NCBI GenBank assembly: GCA_024403735.1
Contig: JAKSRG010000010.1
Span: 1-64,000 of the forward strand
DNA: 64,000 nucleotides
DNA from: Clostridia bacterium
Lineage (GTDB): Bacteria > Bacillota > Clostridia > Saccharofermentanales > Saccharofermentanaceae
Direction: 5' to 3'
Below are positions 56,257 through 64,000 of this stretch, piece after piece. A program made the position numbers and the translations under genes. The first letter of the stretch is position 1. Every line of letters starts with the position of its first letter. The notes under the pieces are model-generated. The model had not been told where the DNA came from and made no database searches. It saw only the letters and a list, made by a program, of their open reading frames with translations.

Positions 56257-57351
56257 ATGAATTCAGCTTATAGAGAACCTGCTGCGGTGAAGCTACTAGA
56301 ACGTCTTACAGACTTGGCTTATTCCGATAAGTACGGCCTAGGACATCAGAATGCCGGTCACATCGGTGTGAGTATCACTGCGAAAGATGGAACAGAATCT
56401 GATATTAAGAACCTTTGTGGAGCGCATCCTTTGGTAGTAGGTGTTGATACGTTGTCTTTCTTTGGTTATGAGGGCAAGTACGACGACCTCGTTACAGTTA
56501 TAAAGAATTTGAATAAAGAGGGTGTAATTATTACTCTCTCATCGCATATGCCTAACTTCTCTTTGGGTGGCGATGCTTTCTTCGATTATTCGCCAATGAT
56601 TACAGCGGGCGATGTTCCTGCGAGAATTATGCCTGGTGGAGATTTGAATTCTAAATATATTCGTTTCTTGAATAAAATCGCTGATTTGTGCTGCGACTGT
56701 ATCGACGTGTATGGCGAGCGCATTCCTATGATTTTTAGACCGTTCCATGAGGATAATGGTAACTGGTTCTGGTGGGGCAAGGAGCACCTTGGCAACAAGG
56801 AGTTCATCGAGTTGTTCCGATACACAGTTGATTATATTAGAAATGAAAGAGGTATCCGCAATCTTCTTTTCTCATATTCGCCTAACGGCAAGATTGGGTC
56901 TGTTGAGGAATACATGGATCGTTACCCAGGTGACGATTATGTAGATATCATGGGTCTCGACTATTACTACGATAAGCCAGCATCTAACAAGCTATTCGAT
57001 CAGCAGTTTGTTACTTCTTTGGAGTTCGTTAAGAAATGTGCCGATCGTTGCGGCAAGATTTATGCACTCACAGAGACAGGCGTACGTGTATTAGATGAGA
57101 CTGTGGATGGCCGTTACTACGAGGGCCTTGCACCTCAGGATAATCCATGCAAAGATTGGTTCACACATCTTGAGAAGCTTCTTGATACTAATGAGGCGAC
57201 ACGTAGCATCGCGTATGTATTATTCTGGGCTAACTTCTCAGATCAGCAGTTCTGGGTTCCTTATATCAGGAGTGATTTCAAGCATGAGATGGTAGATGAT
57301 TTTATCGAGTTCGCTAAAGGTAAGCACGCTGTACTTGCAGGTGAGGAGTAA
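56257..57351 (+). CDS. GH26 family glycoside hydrolase (beta-mannanase type)
   Basis: 364 residues, no signal peptide, so probably intracellular. Acid/base Glu in FRPFHEDNGNWFWWG and nucleophile Glu in ALTETGVR are both present, with GLDYYYDK between them. It should cut mannan-type oligosaccharides taken up by the cell. A sensor/GGDEF gene lies about 550 bp downstream, beyond a tRNA. Confidence 0.88.
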   Translation: MNSAYREPAAVKLLERLTDLAYSDKYGLGHQNAGHIGVSITAKDGTESDIKNLCGAHPLVVGVDTLSFFGYEGKYDDLVTVIKNLNKEGVIITLSSHMPNFSLGGDAFFDYSPMITAGDVPARIMPGGDLNSKYIRFLNKIADLCCDCIDVYGERIPMIFRPFHEDNGNWFWWGKEHLGNKEFIELFRYTVDYIRNERGIRNLLFSYSPNGKIGSVEEYMDRYPGDDYVDIMGLDYYYDKPASNKLFDQQFVTSLEFVKKCADRCGKIYALTETGVRVLDETVDGRYYEGLAPQDNPCKDWFTHLEKLLDTNEATRSIAYVLFWANFSDQQFWVPYIRSDFKHEMVDDFIEFAKGKHAVLAGEE

Positions 57352-57524
57352 GGCTACTGTTAGAAGTAGTGCGAGTAGTAACTAAATATCTTAATCGTTC
57401 GACTAGTGGTCAGGGTACTGATTTGGGGTATTTAATTAGAAAGTTTTTTATCGCCACGAACGCCTTGTTTTCAGGGGTTTGCGGCGAATGAAAAATAAAT
57501 TTTGCAAATTAATCAAAAAAGTAG

Positions 57525-57553
57525 TTGACAAAAAGAGGTATAGCCAATATAAT
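57525..57553 (+). promoter_or_regulatory. Promoter of tRNA-Gly
   Basis: TTGACA and TATAAT with 17 bp between. Confidence 0.88.
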
Positions 57554-57574
57554 TCTTTACGTTGATTACGAAAC

Positions 57575-57649
57575 GCGGGATTAACTCAGTGGTAGAGTGT
57601 CACCTTGCCAAGGTGAAAGTCGCGAGTTCAAGTCTCGTATCCCGCTCCA
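57575..57649 (+). tRNA. tRNA-Gly (GCC)
   Basis: Acceptor stem GCGGGAT/ATCCCGC, anticodon loop TTGCCAA, T loop TTCAAGT, encoded CCA. Confidence 0.96.
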
Positions 57650-57656
57650 TCATTTG

Positions 57657-57686
57657 AACTCCTACTCAATCGAGTGGGAGTTTTTT
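57657..57686 (+). terminator. Terminator of tRNA-Gly
   Basis: AACTCCTACTC pairs with GAGTGGGAGTT, then a T run. Confidence 0.88.
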
Positions 57687-57901
57687 GTTGCCCAAAATCA
57701 GGTAAAGATTTATGTGGTTATTAGTGAAGACTGTGTAGCTAATTAACTTCAGATGCAATCTCGATTTAGTTTCAAATTGGACATATTTAGAGGGTATATC
57801 GAGCATTTATTAAACTTTTTGTTATTAATGGGCAGAATAACCATAATCACCTTGATAATTTGATAAAATGAACAAAAGTCATTGAGCAGGGGTTGTAAGA
57901 T

Positions 57902-59809
57902 ATGAAGAAGAGGATTGCTCTATTTGCTAATGGTTGGAACGGCGAGAATCTTGATAGTTTCTTAAAAGGTTTCAATGGAAGCTTCGAGGAAGATGTAGAT
58001 GTTTTCGTGTTCTCCTCATATTCAGCGTATTCGATGGACGAAGTTAATCGTGCCTGTGAGAATTCAATTTATGATTTGCCAGATTATTCAACATTTGATG
58101 CGGCGGTAGTATATGGTGCTGGCATGAACTCAGATACTAAGCTTGCTGAGGTTCTCCAGAAGTGCAAAGATGCCAAGTTGCCAGTCGTAGTTCAGGGCGT
58201 TGATGTTGATGGTTTTTCGTCTGTAAATGTAGATCATTATGCTGGTATGAGACAGTTGTGTGACCATATTATTGAGGAACACGGCGTTAAGTCGGTGCTG
58301 TTCATTGGAGGTTCCAGAGATAATGCTGACTCTAATATTAGACTCCAGGCGCTTAGAGATTCGATGGATGCGCATGGCCTTTCTTTTAGTGATGACGATA
58401 TTTCATATGCCAACTGGGAGCTTGTTCCAGTAAAAGAGATTATTCACGAACGTTACGAAGATAATCTTGATGCACTTCCAGATGCTATTTTGTGCGCCAA
58501 TGATCCTATGGCGCTATTCGCAGTTCTCGCAATTGAGACTTTGGGTGCGAGAGTTCCAGATGATGTTATCGTCACGGGATTCGATAACATTAGTGAGGCT
58601 AATACATTCTATCCATCTATCGCGAGTGTTGATCAGTGCTATGCTGAACAGGGCAGTGAGTGCGGCCGAATTATCCAGCAGCAGATGGCAGGAAATACAG
58701 ATATTGAGAAGAATACGATTAAGTGTGTTGCGTCATTTGGTGAGAGTTGTGGCTGTCAGAATTGTAAGGGTGAACAGGTTAAGCGCAGAATATTGGGTCA
58801 CGATGTTGTCTATCGTAGATTTGAAACTGAGAATCTCAATGGTCGCCTGGTACGTTTAGAAACAGCTTTTCTTACAAGTGTTGATTTTGATGAAGTTGCT
58901 CCAAAGGTTTATCAAGCATTTAACAGACCAAAGGGCTACGAGACGAGCGAATTCCATATCTATATAAATCCACAGTACAAAAATCTCCTATATCTCAATT
59001 CTGACACTAATGGAAGTTATTTTGAGAATTACTATTCAGAAATGGATGTTCTTGTAGCTAAAACAAATGGCGTTCTAAGTAAAGACAAGACATTCAATTC
59101 AAAGGATTTGTTTATTGACTACACAGGTGATGGTGAAGGCAAGATCTATGTTTTCGCTCCGATAAGAATAATGAATCATGTCGCCGGCTATCTAGTTATG
59201 GGTTACTCATCACATTCGTTCCTTGACATGAGATTTTTCGCGTTCACCAATTATTTGAGTAGGACCATGGAGAAATTCCAGGACAACATTAAGTTCGTTA
59301 AGTTAAATGAGAAGCTTTCCGAGTTGATGCAGAAGGATGCCCTTACAAGCGTTAAGAACAGGACAGCGTATGAGCGCTATATAGTAGGTATCGAGAAAGC
59401 GATTGAGTCTGGATCACAAAAGCAGGTAGCAATCGTCATGTGCGATATCAATAATCTAAAGACTATCAACGATAACCTTGGTCATGAAGCTGGTGACGAA
59501 TATATCAAGAATTGTTGTCGTGCGATGTGTGAAATCTACAAGCACAGCCCAGTATTCAGAATTGGTGGAGACGAGTTTATTATTGTTCTTGCCGGAGAAG
59601 ATTACGATTCTAGGGACATCCACATGGCTAATATCCGTCAAAGAATTGAGGATGCATCCTCTAATACTGATCCTACTCAAAAAATCTCGTTCGCAATCGG
59701 TATGGCCGAGTTCGACCCTTCAAAGGATATGAAAATCGCCGATACTGCTAAGCGTGCAGATGCATTTATGTATTTGGACAAGGCTACAATGAAGGCACGA
59801 ATGCTCTAA
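57902..59809 (+). CDS. LacI-like sensor/GGDEF diguanylate cyclase, second copy
   Basis: 635 residues, same length and layout as the protein at 28429. A sensor domain (IALFANGWNGENLDS, VTGFDNISEANTFYPSIASVDQ), the Cys motif GESCGCQNC, a GAF-like middle part, and GGDEF as RIGGDEFIIVL near residue 555. The active site is intact. It is soluble, so the ligand would be sensed in the cytoplasm. Nearest neighbour of known function is GH26, so a sugar ligand is possible. Confidence 0.88.
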   Translation: MKKRIALFANGWNGENLDSFLKGFNGSFEEDVDVFVFSSYSAYSMDEVNRACENSIYDLPDYSTFDAAVVYGAGMNSDTKLAEVLQKCKDAKLPVVVQGVDVDGFSSVNVDHYAGMRQLCDHIIEEHGVKSVLFIGGSRDNADSNIRLQALRDSMDAHGLSFSDDDISYANWELVPVKEIIHERYEDNLDALPDAILCANDPMALFAVLAIETLGARVPDDVIVTGFDNISEANTFYPSIASVDQCYAEQGSECGRIIQQQMAGNTDIEKNTIKCVASFGESCGCQNCKGEQVKRRILGHDVVYRRFETENLNGRLVRLETAFLTSVDFDEVAPKVYQAFNRPKGYETSEFHIYINPQYKNLLYLNSDTNGSYFENYYSEMDVLVAKTNGVLSKDKTFNSKDLFIDYTGDGEGKIYVFAPIRIMNHVAGYLVMGYSSHSFLDMRFFAFTNYLSRTMEKFQDNIKFVKLNEKLSELMQKDALTSVKNRTAYERYIVGIEKAIESGSQKQVAIVMCDINNLKTINDNLGHEAGDEYIKNCCRAMCEIYKHSPVFRIGGDEFIIVLAGEDYDSRDIHMANIRQRIEDASSNTDPTQKISFAIGMAEFDPSKDMKIADTAKRADAFMYLDKATMKARML

Positions 59810-59924
59810 GATTGGAGTTTTGTTTTCGAACACTCAAGATGCTACATTTATGCCATAAACTTCGTATATAAAAATGTGGGATTAATGTATCCTTGTATTG
59901 TAGAAATAAAAAGGAAGTATGATT

Positions 59925-60587
59925 ATGACAGAATTAGAAGCACTTAAAGCAAGACATTCGGTTAGAAACTATCAGGATAAAGCAATCGATAGCGAGACTG
60001 TAGATAAGCTTTGCGCATTTATTGATGAATGTAACGCAGCTGGAGATTTGAAGCTTCAGTTCCTTGAGGATAAGGAAGGAACGTATAGTAAGTTCCTCAA
60101 TAAGTTTATGGCACTAGGAACAGCTCCTAGCGTAATCGCGTGCGTAGGTAAGAAGGCTGATGACCTTAATGAGCGAATTGGCTACTATGGTCAGAAGATT
60201 GTCCTCTATGCTCAGCAGCTTGGCCTCAATACATGTTGGGCTGGTACTTTTAGTAAGAGTGCTACTCCATGCATCGTAGAAGATGGCGATGAGCTTGTAA
60301 TCACTATCGCAATTGGTTATGGCGTAGATGGTGGTAAAGTTCGTAAGTCAAAGTCTGCCATTGATGTGAGCGAGGTTAAGGGCGGCTACGATAACGCACC
60401 AGATTGGTTCAAGGCTGGTGTAGAGGCAGCACTTCTTGCTCCGACAGCTATCAATCAGCAGAAGTTCAAAATCGTTCTCGAGGATAATGATGAGGTTGAG
60501 TTTGTCGACAAGGGCGGCGTCTTCAGTAAAGTTGATATAGGCATCATAAAGTACCAATTCGAAGTTGGTTCTAAGAACGCTAAGTAA
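59925..60587 (+). CDS. Nitroreductase family protein
   Basis: 220 residues from ATG 59925, which leaves 7 bases to the AAGGAAG site. FMN-binding start LKARHSVRNYQDKAID, and GLNTCWAGTF in the middle. Shape fits the single-chain putative nitroreductases common in Clostridia. Substrate unknown. Confidence 0.85.
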   Translation: MTELEALKARHSVRNYQDKAIDSETVDKLCAFIDECNAAGDLKLQFLEDKEGTYSKFLNKFMALGTAPSVIACVGKKADDLNERIGYYGQKIVLYAQQLGLNTCWAGTFSKSATPCIVEDGDELVITIAIGYGVDGGKVRKSKSAIDVSEVKGGYDNAPDWFKAGVEAALLAPTAINQQKFKIVLEDNDEVEFVDKGGVFSKVDIGIIKYQFEVGSKNAK

Positions 60588-60589
60588 CA

Positions 60590-60627
60590 AAAAAGGCACT
60601 ATGAGATTTTCCTCGTAGTGCCTTTTT
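60590..60627. terminator. Bidirectional terminator between convergent genes
   Basis: AAAAAGGCACTA(T/C)GAG pairs with its complement and has A and T runs on both sides. It serves the nitroreductase (+) and the radical SAM gene (-). Confidence 0.88.
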
Positions 60628-60649
60628 GTATGTGTTTTCGAGAAAGTCA

Positions 60650-61537
60650 TCAATCCTTGAAGTCTGGGATCATCTCGTCGCCTGTGCTCGCGAGTTCCTG
60701 AGCAAAGCAATTCTCCTGGTCGCTATATGCGAGTATATCGATGAGCCTATCGTAGTGCTCAGGGTTCACTGTGCGCTTCATATAATCAGGACAATTAGGC
60801 ATGTTCGCTAGCTGCGGCATTGGAGTGTACTGGCTCATGAGGCTGATATAGATATTGTTGCCGTAAGTCTTTAATAGGTAATCGAGGATATGCTTGCTGT
60901 CGAATAACTTGCCTGGCAGATGGAGGTGGCGGACAATGATGCCTTTCTTGAGCATTCCGTCATCGCCGATTATAGGTGCCCCAGTCTGTCTATACATCTC
61001 AGCGATTGCGTCGATGGCACGCTCGCGGTAGTCTGGTGCGTGCGCTAGTTCGTTAGCTATTGAGGATGACCAGAATTTGAAGTCAGGCATATATATGTCT
61101 ACGAGCCCATCGAAAACACGCAGCGTCTCCACACTGTCGTATCCACCTGTATTAATCGCAACTGGGATTACAAGACCAGCTCCTTTAGCAATGCGAATAC
61201 TCTCAGCGACTTTTGTAGCAAAGTGCATTGGAGTAACGAGGTTGATGTTGTTCGCACCTTTACTTTGCAGTTCAAGATAGATATCTGCTAGTTCAGATGG
61301 AGACTTAACTTCGCCGTTTCCTGTATTAGAGATTTTGTAGTTCTGGCAGAAAATACAACCTAGACTACAACCTGAGAAGAATACTGTACCGCTGCCAGCT
61401 TCGCCACTGATAATTGGTTCCTCACCAAAATGAAGCTGGTATAGATTAACTACAGCTTCTGATTGTGCGTGGCAGGCGCCTTTACGTGTGTCGCGGTCGA
61501 TGCCGCATTGTCTAGGACATAGAGTACATTTATTCAT
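60650..61537 (-). CDS. Radical SAM protein, PflA-like (COG1313 type)
   Basis: 295 residues if started at the ATG at 61537; a TTG start at 61573 would add 12, and neither has a clear ribosome site. N-terminal Cys pattern CTLCPRQCGIDR...GAC, then the radical SAM motif CSLGCIFCQN. Members of this group resemble pyruvate formate-lyase activases but their targets are mostly unknown. No glycyl radical enzyme is adjacent. Confidence 0.82.
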   Translation of the reverse strand: MNKCTLCPRQCGIDRDTRKGACHAQSEAVVNLYQLHFGEEPIISGEAGSGTVFFSGCSLGCIFCQNYKISNTGNGEVKSPSELADIYLELQSKGANNINLVTPMHFATKVAESIRIAKGAGLVIPVAINTGGYDSVETLRVFDGLVDIYMPDFKFWSSSIANELAHAPDYRERAIDAIAEMYRQTGAPIIGDDGMLKKGIIVRHLHLPGKLFDSKHILDYLLKTYGNNIYISLMSQYTPMPQLANMPNCPDYMKRTVNPEHYDRLIDILAYSDQENCFAQELASTGDEMIPDFKD

Positions 61538-61639
61538 GTAGTTAAGATTAGTACAAAGTGGGCATAGAATCAATTACTCGCGTTCAGGTGTGTATCACGG
61601 TTGAGAATAACTAAACTACTAGTTGTTTGAATTGAACTG

Positions 61640-61671
61640 CTCGAAAACACACTTTAGGGGTTGTTTTCGAG
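61640..61671. repeat. Inverted pair of the GTTTTCGA motif
   Basis: CTCGAAAACA (61640-61649) and TGTTTTCGAG (61662-61671) are perfect 10-bp complements 12 bp apart, in the gap upstream of rplM. Confidence 0.8.
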
Positions 61672-61774
61672 ATGGTCGAGGGTATAATGATGAGGTCAGC
61701 GAAGCAAATATGCTAGGAAAATGGAGAAAAAACGAGAATTTCGGCAGATTTTTAAGATTTTTTCAGAAAAAGTG

Positions 61775-61803
61775 TTGACATATCAATGCGACGCGATTAT
61801 TAT
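61775..61803 (+). promoter_or_regulatory. Promoter of rplM-rpsI
   Basis: TTGACA and TATTAT, 17 bp apart. Confidence 0.75.
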
Positions 61804-61851
61804 AATCAAGCGTCTAAATGACTATTATATTTTTGAAGGAGTAAGTCCAAT

Positions 61852-62280
61852 ATGAAGACATATGTTGCTACACCAGCTACAGTTGATAGAAAATGGCTCG
61901 TAATCGATGCTTCTGGAAAGACACTTGGTCGTCTCGCTACTGAGGTTGCTAAGCTTCTCCGTGGTAAGCACAAGCCAACATACACACCATTCGTAGATAC
62001 AGGTGATTATGTAATCGTAATCAATGCATCAGAGATGGTACTCACAGGTAACAAGCTCGATCAGAAGATGTATCGTTACCACACAGGTTACGCAGGTGGT
62101 CTCAAGGAGACAACTTACAGAAACCTCATGAACAACAAGCCAGAGAAGGCTTTGGAAGTTGCAGTTAAGGGTATGCTTCCTAAGAACTCACTTGGTCGTC
62201 AGATGTTTAAGAAGCTTAAGGTATACGCAGGCGCTGAGCATGATCATGCAGCACAGAAGCCAGAAGTATACAATTTCTAA
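61852..62280 (+). CDS. rplM: Ribosomal protein uL13
   Basis: 142 residues. [20 protein letters not shown] start and [13 protein letters not shown] signature. Paired with rpsI as in nearly all bacteria. Confidence 0.98.
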   Translation: MKTYVATPATVDRKWLVIDASGKTLGRLATEVAKLLRGKHKPTYTPFVDTGDYVIVINASEMVLTGNKLDQKMYRYHTGYAGGLKETTYRNLMNNKPEKALEVAVKGMLPKNSLGRQMFKKLKVYAGAEHDHAAQKPEVYNF

Positions 62281-62301
62281 TTAAGGGAGGACAAGTGATT
62301 T

Positions 62302-62709
62302 ATGGCTAAGAAGGCTACTAAAGTTTATTTCTACGGTACAGGTCGTCGTAAGAACGCAGTTGCTTGTGTTCGCTTGGTTCCTGGTACAGGTAAGATTACA
62401 ATCAATGATAAGGACATCGATGCTTACTTCGGTCTCGACACATTGAAGCTCATCGTTCGTCAGCCACTCGTTGCTACAAGCACAGAGGGTAAGTTCGACG
62501 TAATCGCTAAGGCTATCGGTGGTGGTATCTCAGGTCAGGCTGGTGCTATCCGTCATGGTATTTCAAGAGCATTGGTTCAGGCTGATGAAGAAGCTTACAA
62601 GGCAACTCTTAAGAGCGCTGGTTTCCTCACACGTGATGCACGTATGAAGGAAAGAAAGAAGCCAGGTCTCAAGAAGGCTCGTAAGGCATCACAGTTCTCA
62701 AAGCGTTAA
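62302..62709 (+). CDS. rpsI: Ribosomal protein uS9
   Basis: 135 residues, with [17 protein letters not shown] and the conserved basic end [12 protein letters not shown]. Located 21 bp after rplM, behind GGGAGG. Confidence 0.98.
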   Translation: MAKKATKVYFYGTGRRKNAVACVRLVPGTGKITINDKDIDAYFGLDTLKLIVRQPLVATSTEGKFDVIAKAIGGGISGQAGAIRHGISRALVQADEEAYKATLKSAGFLTRDARMKERKKPGLKKARKASQFSKR

Positions 62710-62736
62710 TCGTCAGATTACATTTGGTTTTTACAC

Positions 62737-62771
62737 AGGACCTCAGGTTTATACCTGGGGTCTTGTTTTTG
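62737..62771 (+). terminator. Terminator after rpsI
   Basis: AGGACCTCAGG pairs with CCTGGGGTCTT, then a T run. Confidence 0.85.
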
Positions 62772-62847
62772 TTTGGAGACTTAATCCTGGTTGAGTCCGC
62801 GTGGGGCGAAGTGTGCTCAGCAACAGGCCACCCGCTTGACGGGGTTT

Positions 62848-62877
62848 TTGATATTGAAGATAAACAGGGTGTATACT
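62848..62877 (+). promoter_or_regulatory. Promoter of the 62903 gene
   Basis: TTGATA and TATACT, 18 bp apart. Confidence 0.55.
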
Positions 62878-62902
62878 ACTTCTAGAAAAGAGGTGGGACA
62901 TT

Positions 62903-63259
62903 ATGTCTAAGATGGAAGTAACAATTTGGGTTAATAGCAACTGTGCTGCTGGCACTGAGGCTGTTATCGAGGATGTCAAAGAAGCCTTCGGTAAGCATTA
63001 CCCAGATAAGAATATTGAGTGGACTGTTAGTGGCAGAAATCTCGCGACAGAGATTGATTTCGGGTATGGCGACATAAAGGGTGTTTTCCAGAACATGATA
63101 GATGAGATCCCTGATATCTCAGATGTATACGCTACATATTCATACTCCGTTCGTGAGGATGACAGCAGTGCTGAGTGGTGGGGAACATCGACTGTTTGCT
63201 CACAAAAGGTTGATGGCAAGTTAGTCCTAATCGAGAACGAGTCTACAGGCTGGAATTAA
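62903..63259 (+). CDS. Hypothetical cytoplasmic protein
   Basis: 118 residues behind AGAGGTGGG. No signal peptide or membrane helix; alternating beta and helix pattern (EVTIWVNSNCAAGTEAVIEDVKE). Own promoter. Family not recognised. Confidence 0.7.
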   Translation: MSKMEVTIWVNSNCAAGTEAVIEDVKEAFGKHYPDKNIEWTVSGRNLATEIDFGYGDIKGVFQNMIDEIPDISDVYATYSYSVREDDSSAEWWGTSTVCSQKVDGKLVLIENESTGWN

Positions 63260-63425
63260 GCGCCGAGTGATTGGTGTTGTGCGGTGATTGTTGGAATGCG
63301 CGCGGATTGCGATGTGTGTTGATTGGAATGCGCTGTGATTTGGATGCGTGTTGCCGCGTTTGATCGAGTTTTTGAGTTGTGGCGGACTAATTCGCTAGTT
63401 GAATGCGTGCTTTGATCCATCTAAT

Positions 63426-63838
63426 ATTCCATCCTGGAGCTTCAAAATGGGCAGTTACATGGAATGAGTGACTAAAATCTAGGAAAACTAGCATTCTGAG
63501 CGCTTCATTCCATCAAGCATTCCATCCTGGAGTTCCAAAATGGGCAGTTACATGGAATGAGTACTAAAATTTAGGAAAATTAGCATTCTGAGCGCTTCAT
63601 TCCATCTAATATTCCATCCTGGAGTTTCAATATGGGCAGTTACATGGAATGAGTGACTAAAATCTAGGAAAACTAGCATTCTGAGCGCTTCATTCCATCA
63701 AGCATTCCATCCTGGAGTTCCAAAATGGGCAGTTACATGGAATGAGTGATTAAAATCTAGGAAAACTAGCATTCTGAGCGCTTTATTCCATCAAGCATTC
63801 CATCTTGGAGTTCCAATATGGGAAGTTACATGGAATGA
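63426..63838. repeat. 93-bp tandem array of ATTCCAT/ATGGAAT words
   Basis: ATTCCAT (R) and ATGGAAT (F) start at R63426, F63459, R63507, R63519, F63552, R63599, R63611, F63644, R63692, R63704, F63737, R63785, R63797 and F63830. The steps are 33, 48 (once 47) and 12 repeated. Units also carry CTGGAGTTCC, ATGGGCAGTT and the small hairpin CTAGGAAAACTAG. No open reading frame of note in 63260-64000; 63260-63425 is a GATTG/GGAATGCG-rich stretch. Confidence 0.92.
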
Positions 63839-63879
63839 GTATACTAAACCGCTCAGGAACGCACCATTTGAGCACTTCA

Positions 63880-63971
63880 GTTAATCTAAGTGTTAATCTT
63901 ATACTTTCAGGATTAACTAAAATATGGGCTCATTCTCCAGAATTCTCTATGTGGGGCTATGAATAGAGAAT
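63880..63971. repeat. GTTAATC and ATTCTC inverted words, partner of the 46.1-kb array
   Basis: GTTAATC at 63880 and 63892 (12 bp apart) faces GATTAAC at 63911, 19 bp further, exactly the spacing seen at 46118/46130/46149. ATTCTC at 63932 and 63942 faces GAGAAT at 63966. The array probably continues past the window end. Confidence 0.75.
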
Positions 63972-64000
63972 GATGTAGGGAATGGGATGTCAAAAATGGC

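Noticed and set aside
834..61670. GTTTTCGA as a Chi or KOPS site
   Set aside because: Those are skewed to one strand; here copies are split 21 to 19. The full genome could still change this view.
63426..63838. CRISPR array
   Set aside because: Sequence between the words is conserved from unit to unit, words alternate in orientation, and no cas genes are present.

Overview
The window reads as an ordinary chromosomal segment of a low-to-mid GC Clostridia, most like gut or rumen Lachnospiraceae/Oscillospirales. The reasons are: short HisG paired with HisZ, the rpmG-secE-nusG-rplK-rplA-rplJ-rplL order, LacI-like sensor/GGDEF fusions, DUF4214 proteins, many lipoproteins with Thr/Glu-rich linkers, and strong AGGAGG-type ribosome binding sites. 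The genus is not resolved. No transposase, integrase, phage structural gene, CRISPR array or rRNA was seen.

Layout. 0.5-14.7 kb: a dispersed histidine operon (hisZ, G, D, C, B, then a secreted DUF4214/transglutaminase-like protein and purC, then hisH, A and a hisF-hisI fusion, a terminator, three other genes, and hisE). 14.8-16.1 kb: a sugar-binding lipoprotein. 16.3-20.3 kb: ribosomal protein/SecE/NusG operon with an L10 leader, then tRNA-Met and tRNA-Glu. 20.9-25.0 kb: a two-gene operon of a DHH phosphoesterase and a membrane TIR protein. 25.1-26.8 kb: a lipoprotein and a radical SAM/SPASM enzyme. 27.0-32.1 kb: cobalamin riboswitch and a B12-type ABC importer split by a GGDEF protein. 32.8 kb: tRNA-Cys. 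33-45.5 kb: a phospholipid/fatty-acid salvage locus (hydrolases, plsX, fakA, two fakB/DegV on the minus strand; hydrolase, AMP-ligase-ACP, two acyltransferases and an ACP on the plus strand). 45.7-49.4 kb: small membrane proteins and lipoproteins. 49.6-57.4 kb: putP, paralogous lipoproteins, a GH26 enzyme. 57.6-60.6 kb: tRNA-Gly, a second sensor/GGDEF protein, a nitroreductase. 60.6-63.3 kb: radical SAM activase, rplM-rpsI, a hypothetical gene.

The most unusual content is intergenic. Seven gaps between transcription units, lying about 5-14 kb apart, hold arrays of short inverted words with very regular spacing. Two arrays (32.3 and 51.3 kb) alternate TTCAGA and TCTGAA at exactly 30/32 bp, and each has a single 22 bp step, 10 bp shorter and so about one helical turn. 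Other arrays use different words (AGTACT, GTAC, ATTCCAT, ATTCTC) but share a 12/33 (or 12/34) bp geometry. Independently, the octamer GTTTTCGA occurs about 40 times by eye count (21 on one strand, 19 on the other). It lies in genes and gaps, often as inverted pairs or inside terminators, much like DNA uptake sequences in other bacteria.

The best candidate for a new gene system is the DHH-TIR operon: a predicted nucleotide phosphoesterase next to a membrane-anchored TIR enzyme with a large outside domain. The radical SAM/lipoprotein pair is the second. All functional calls come from reading motifs; no database search was run.
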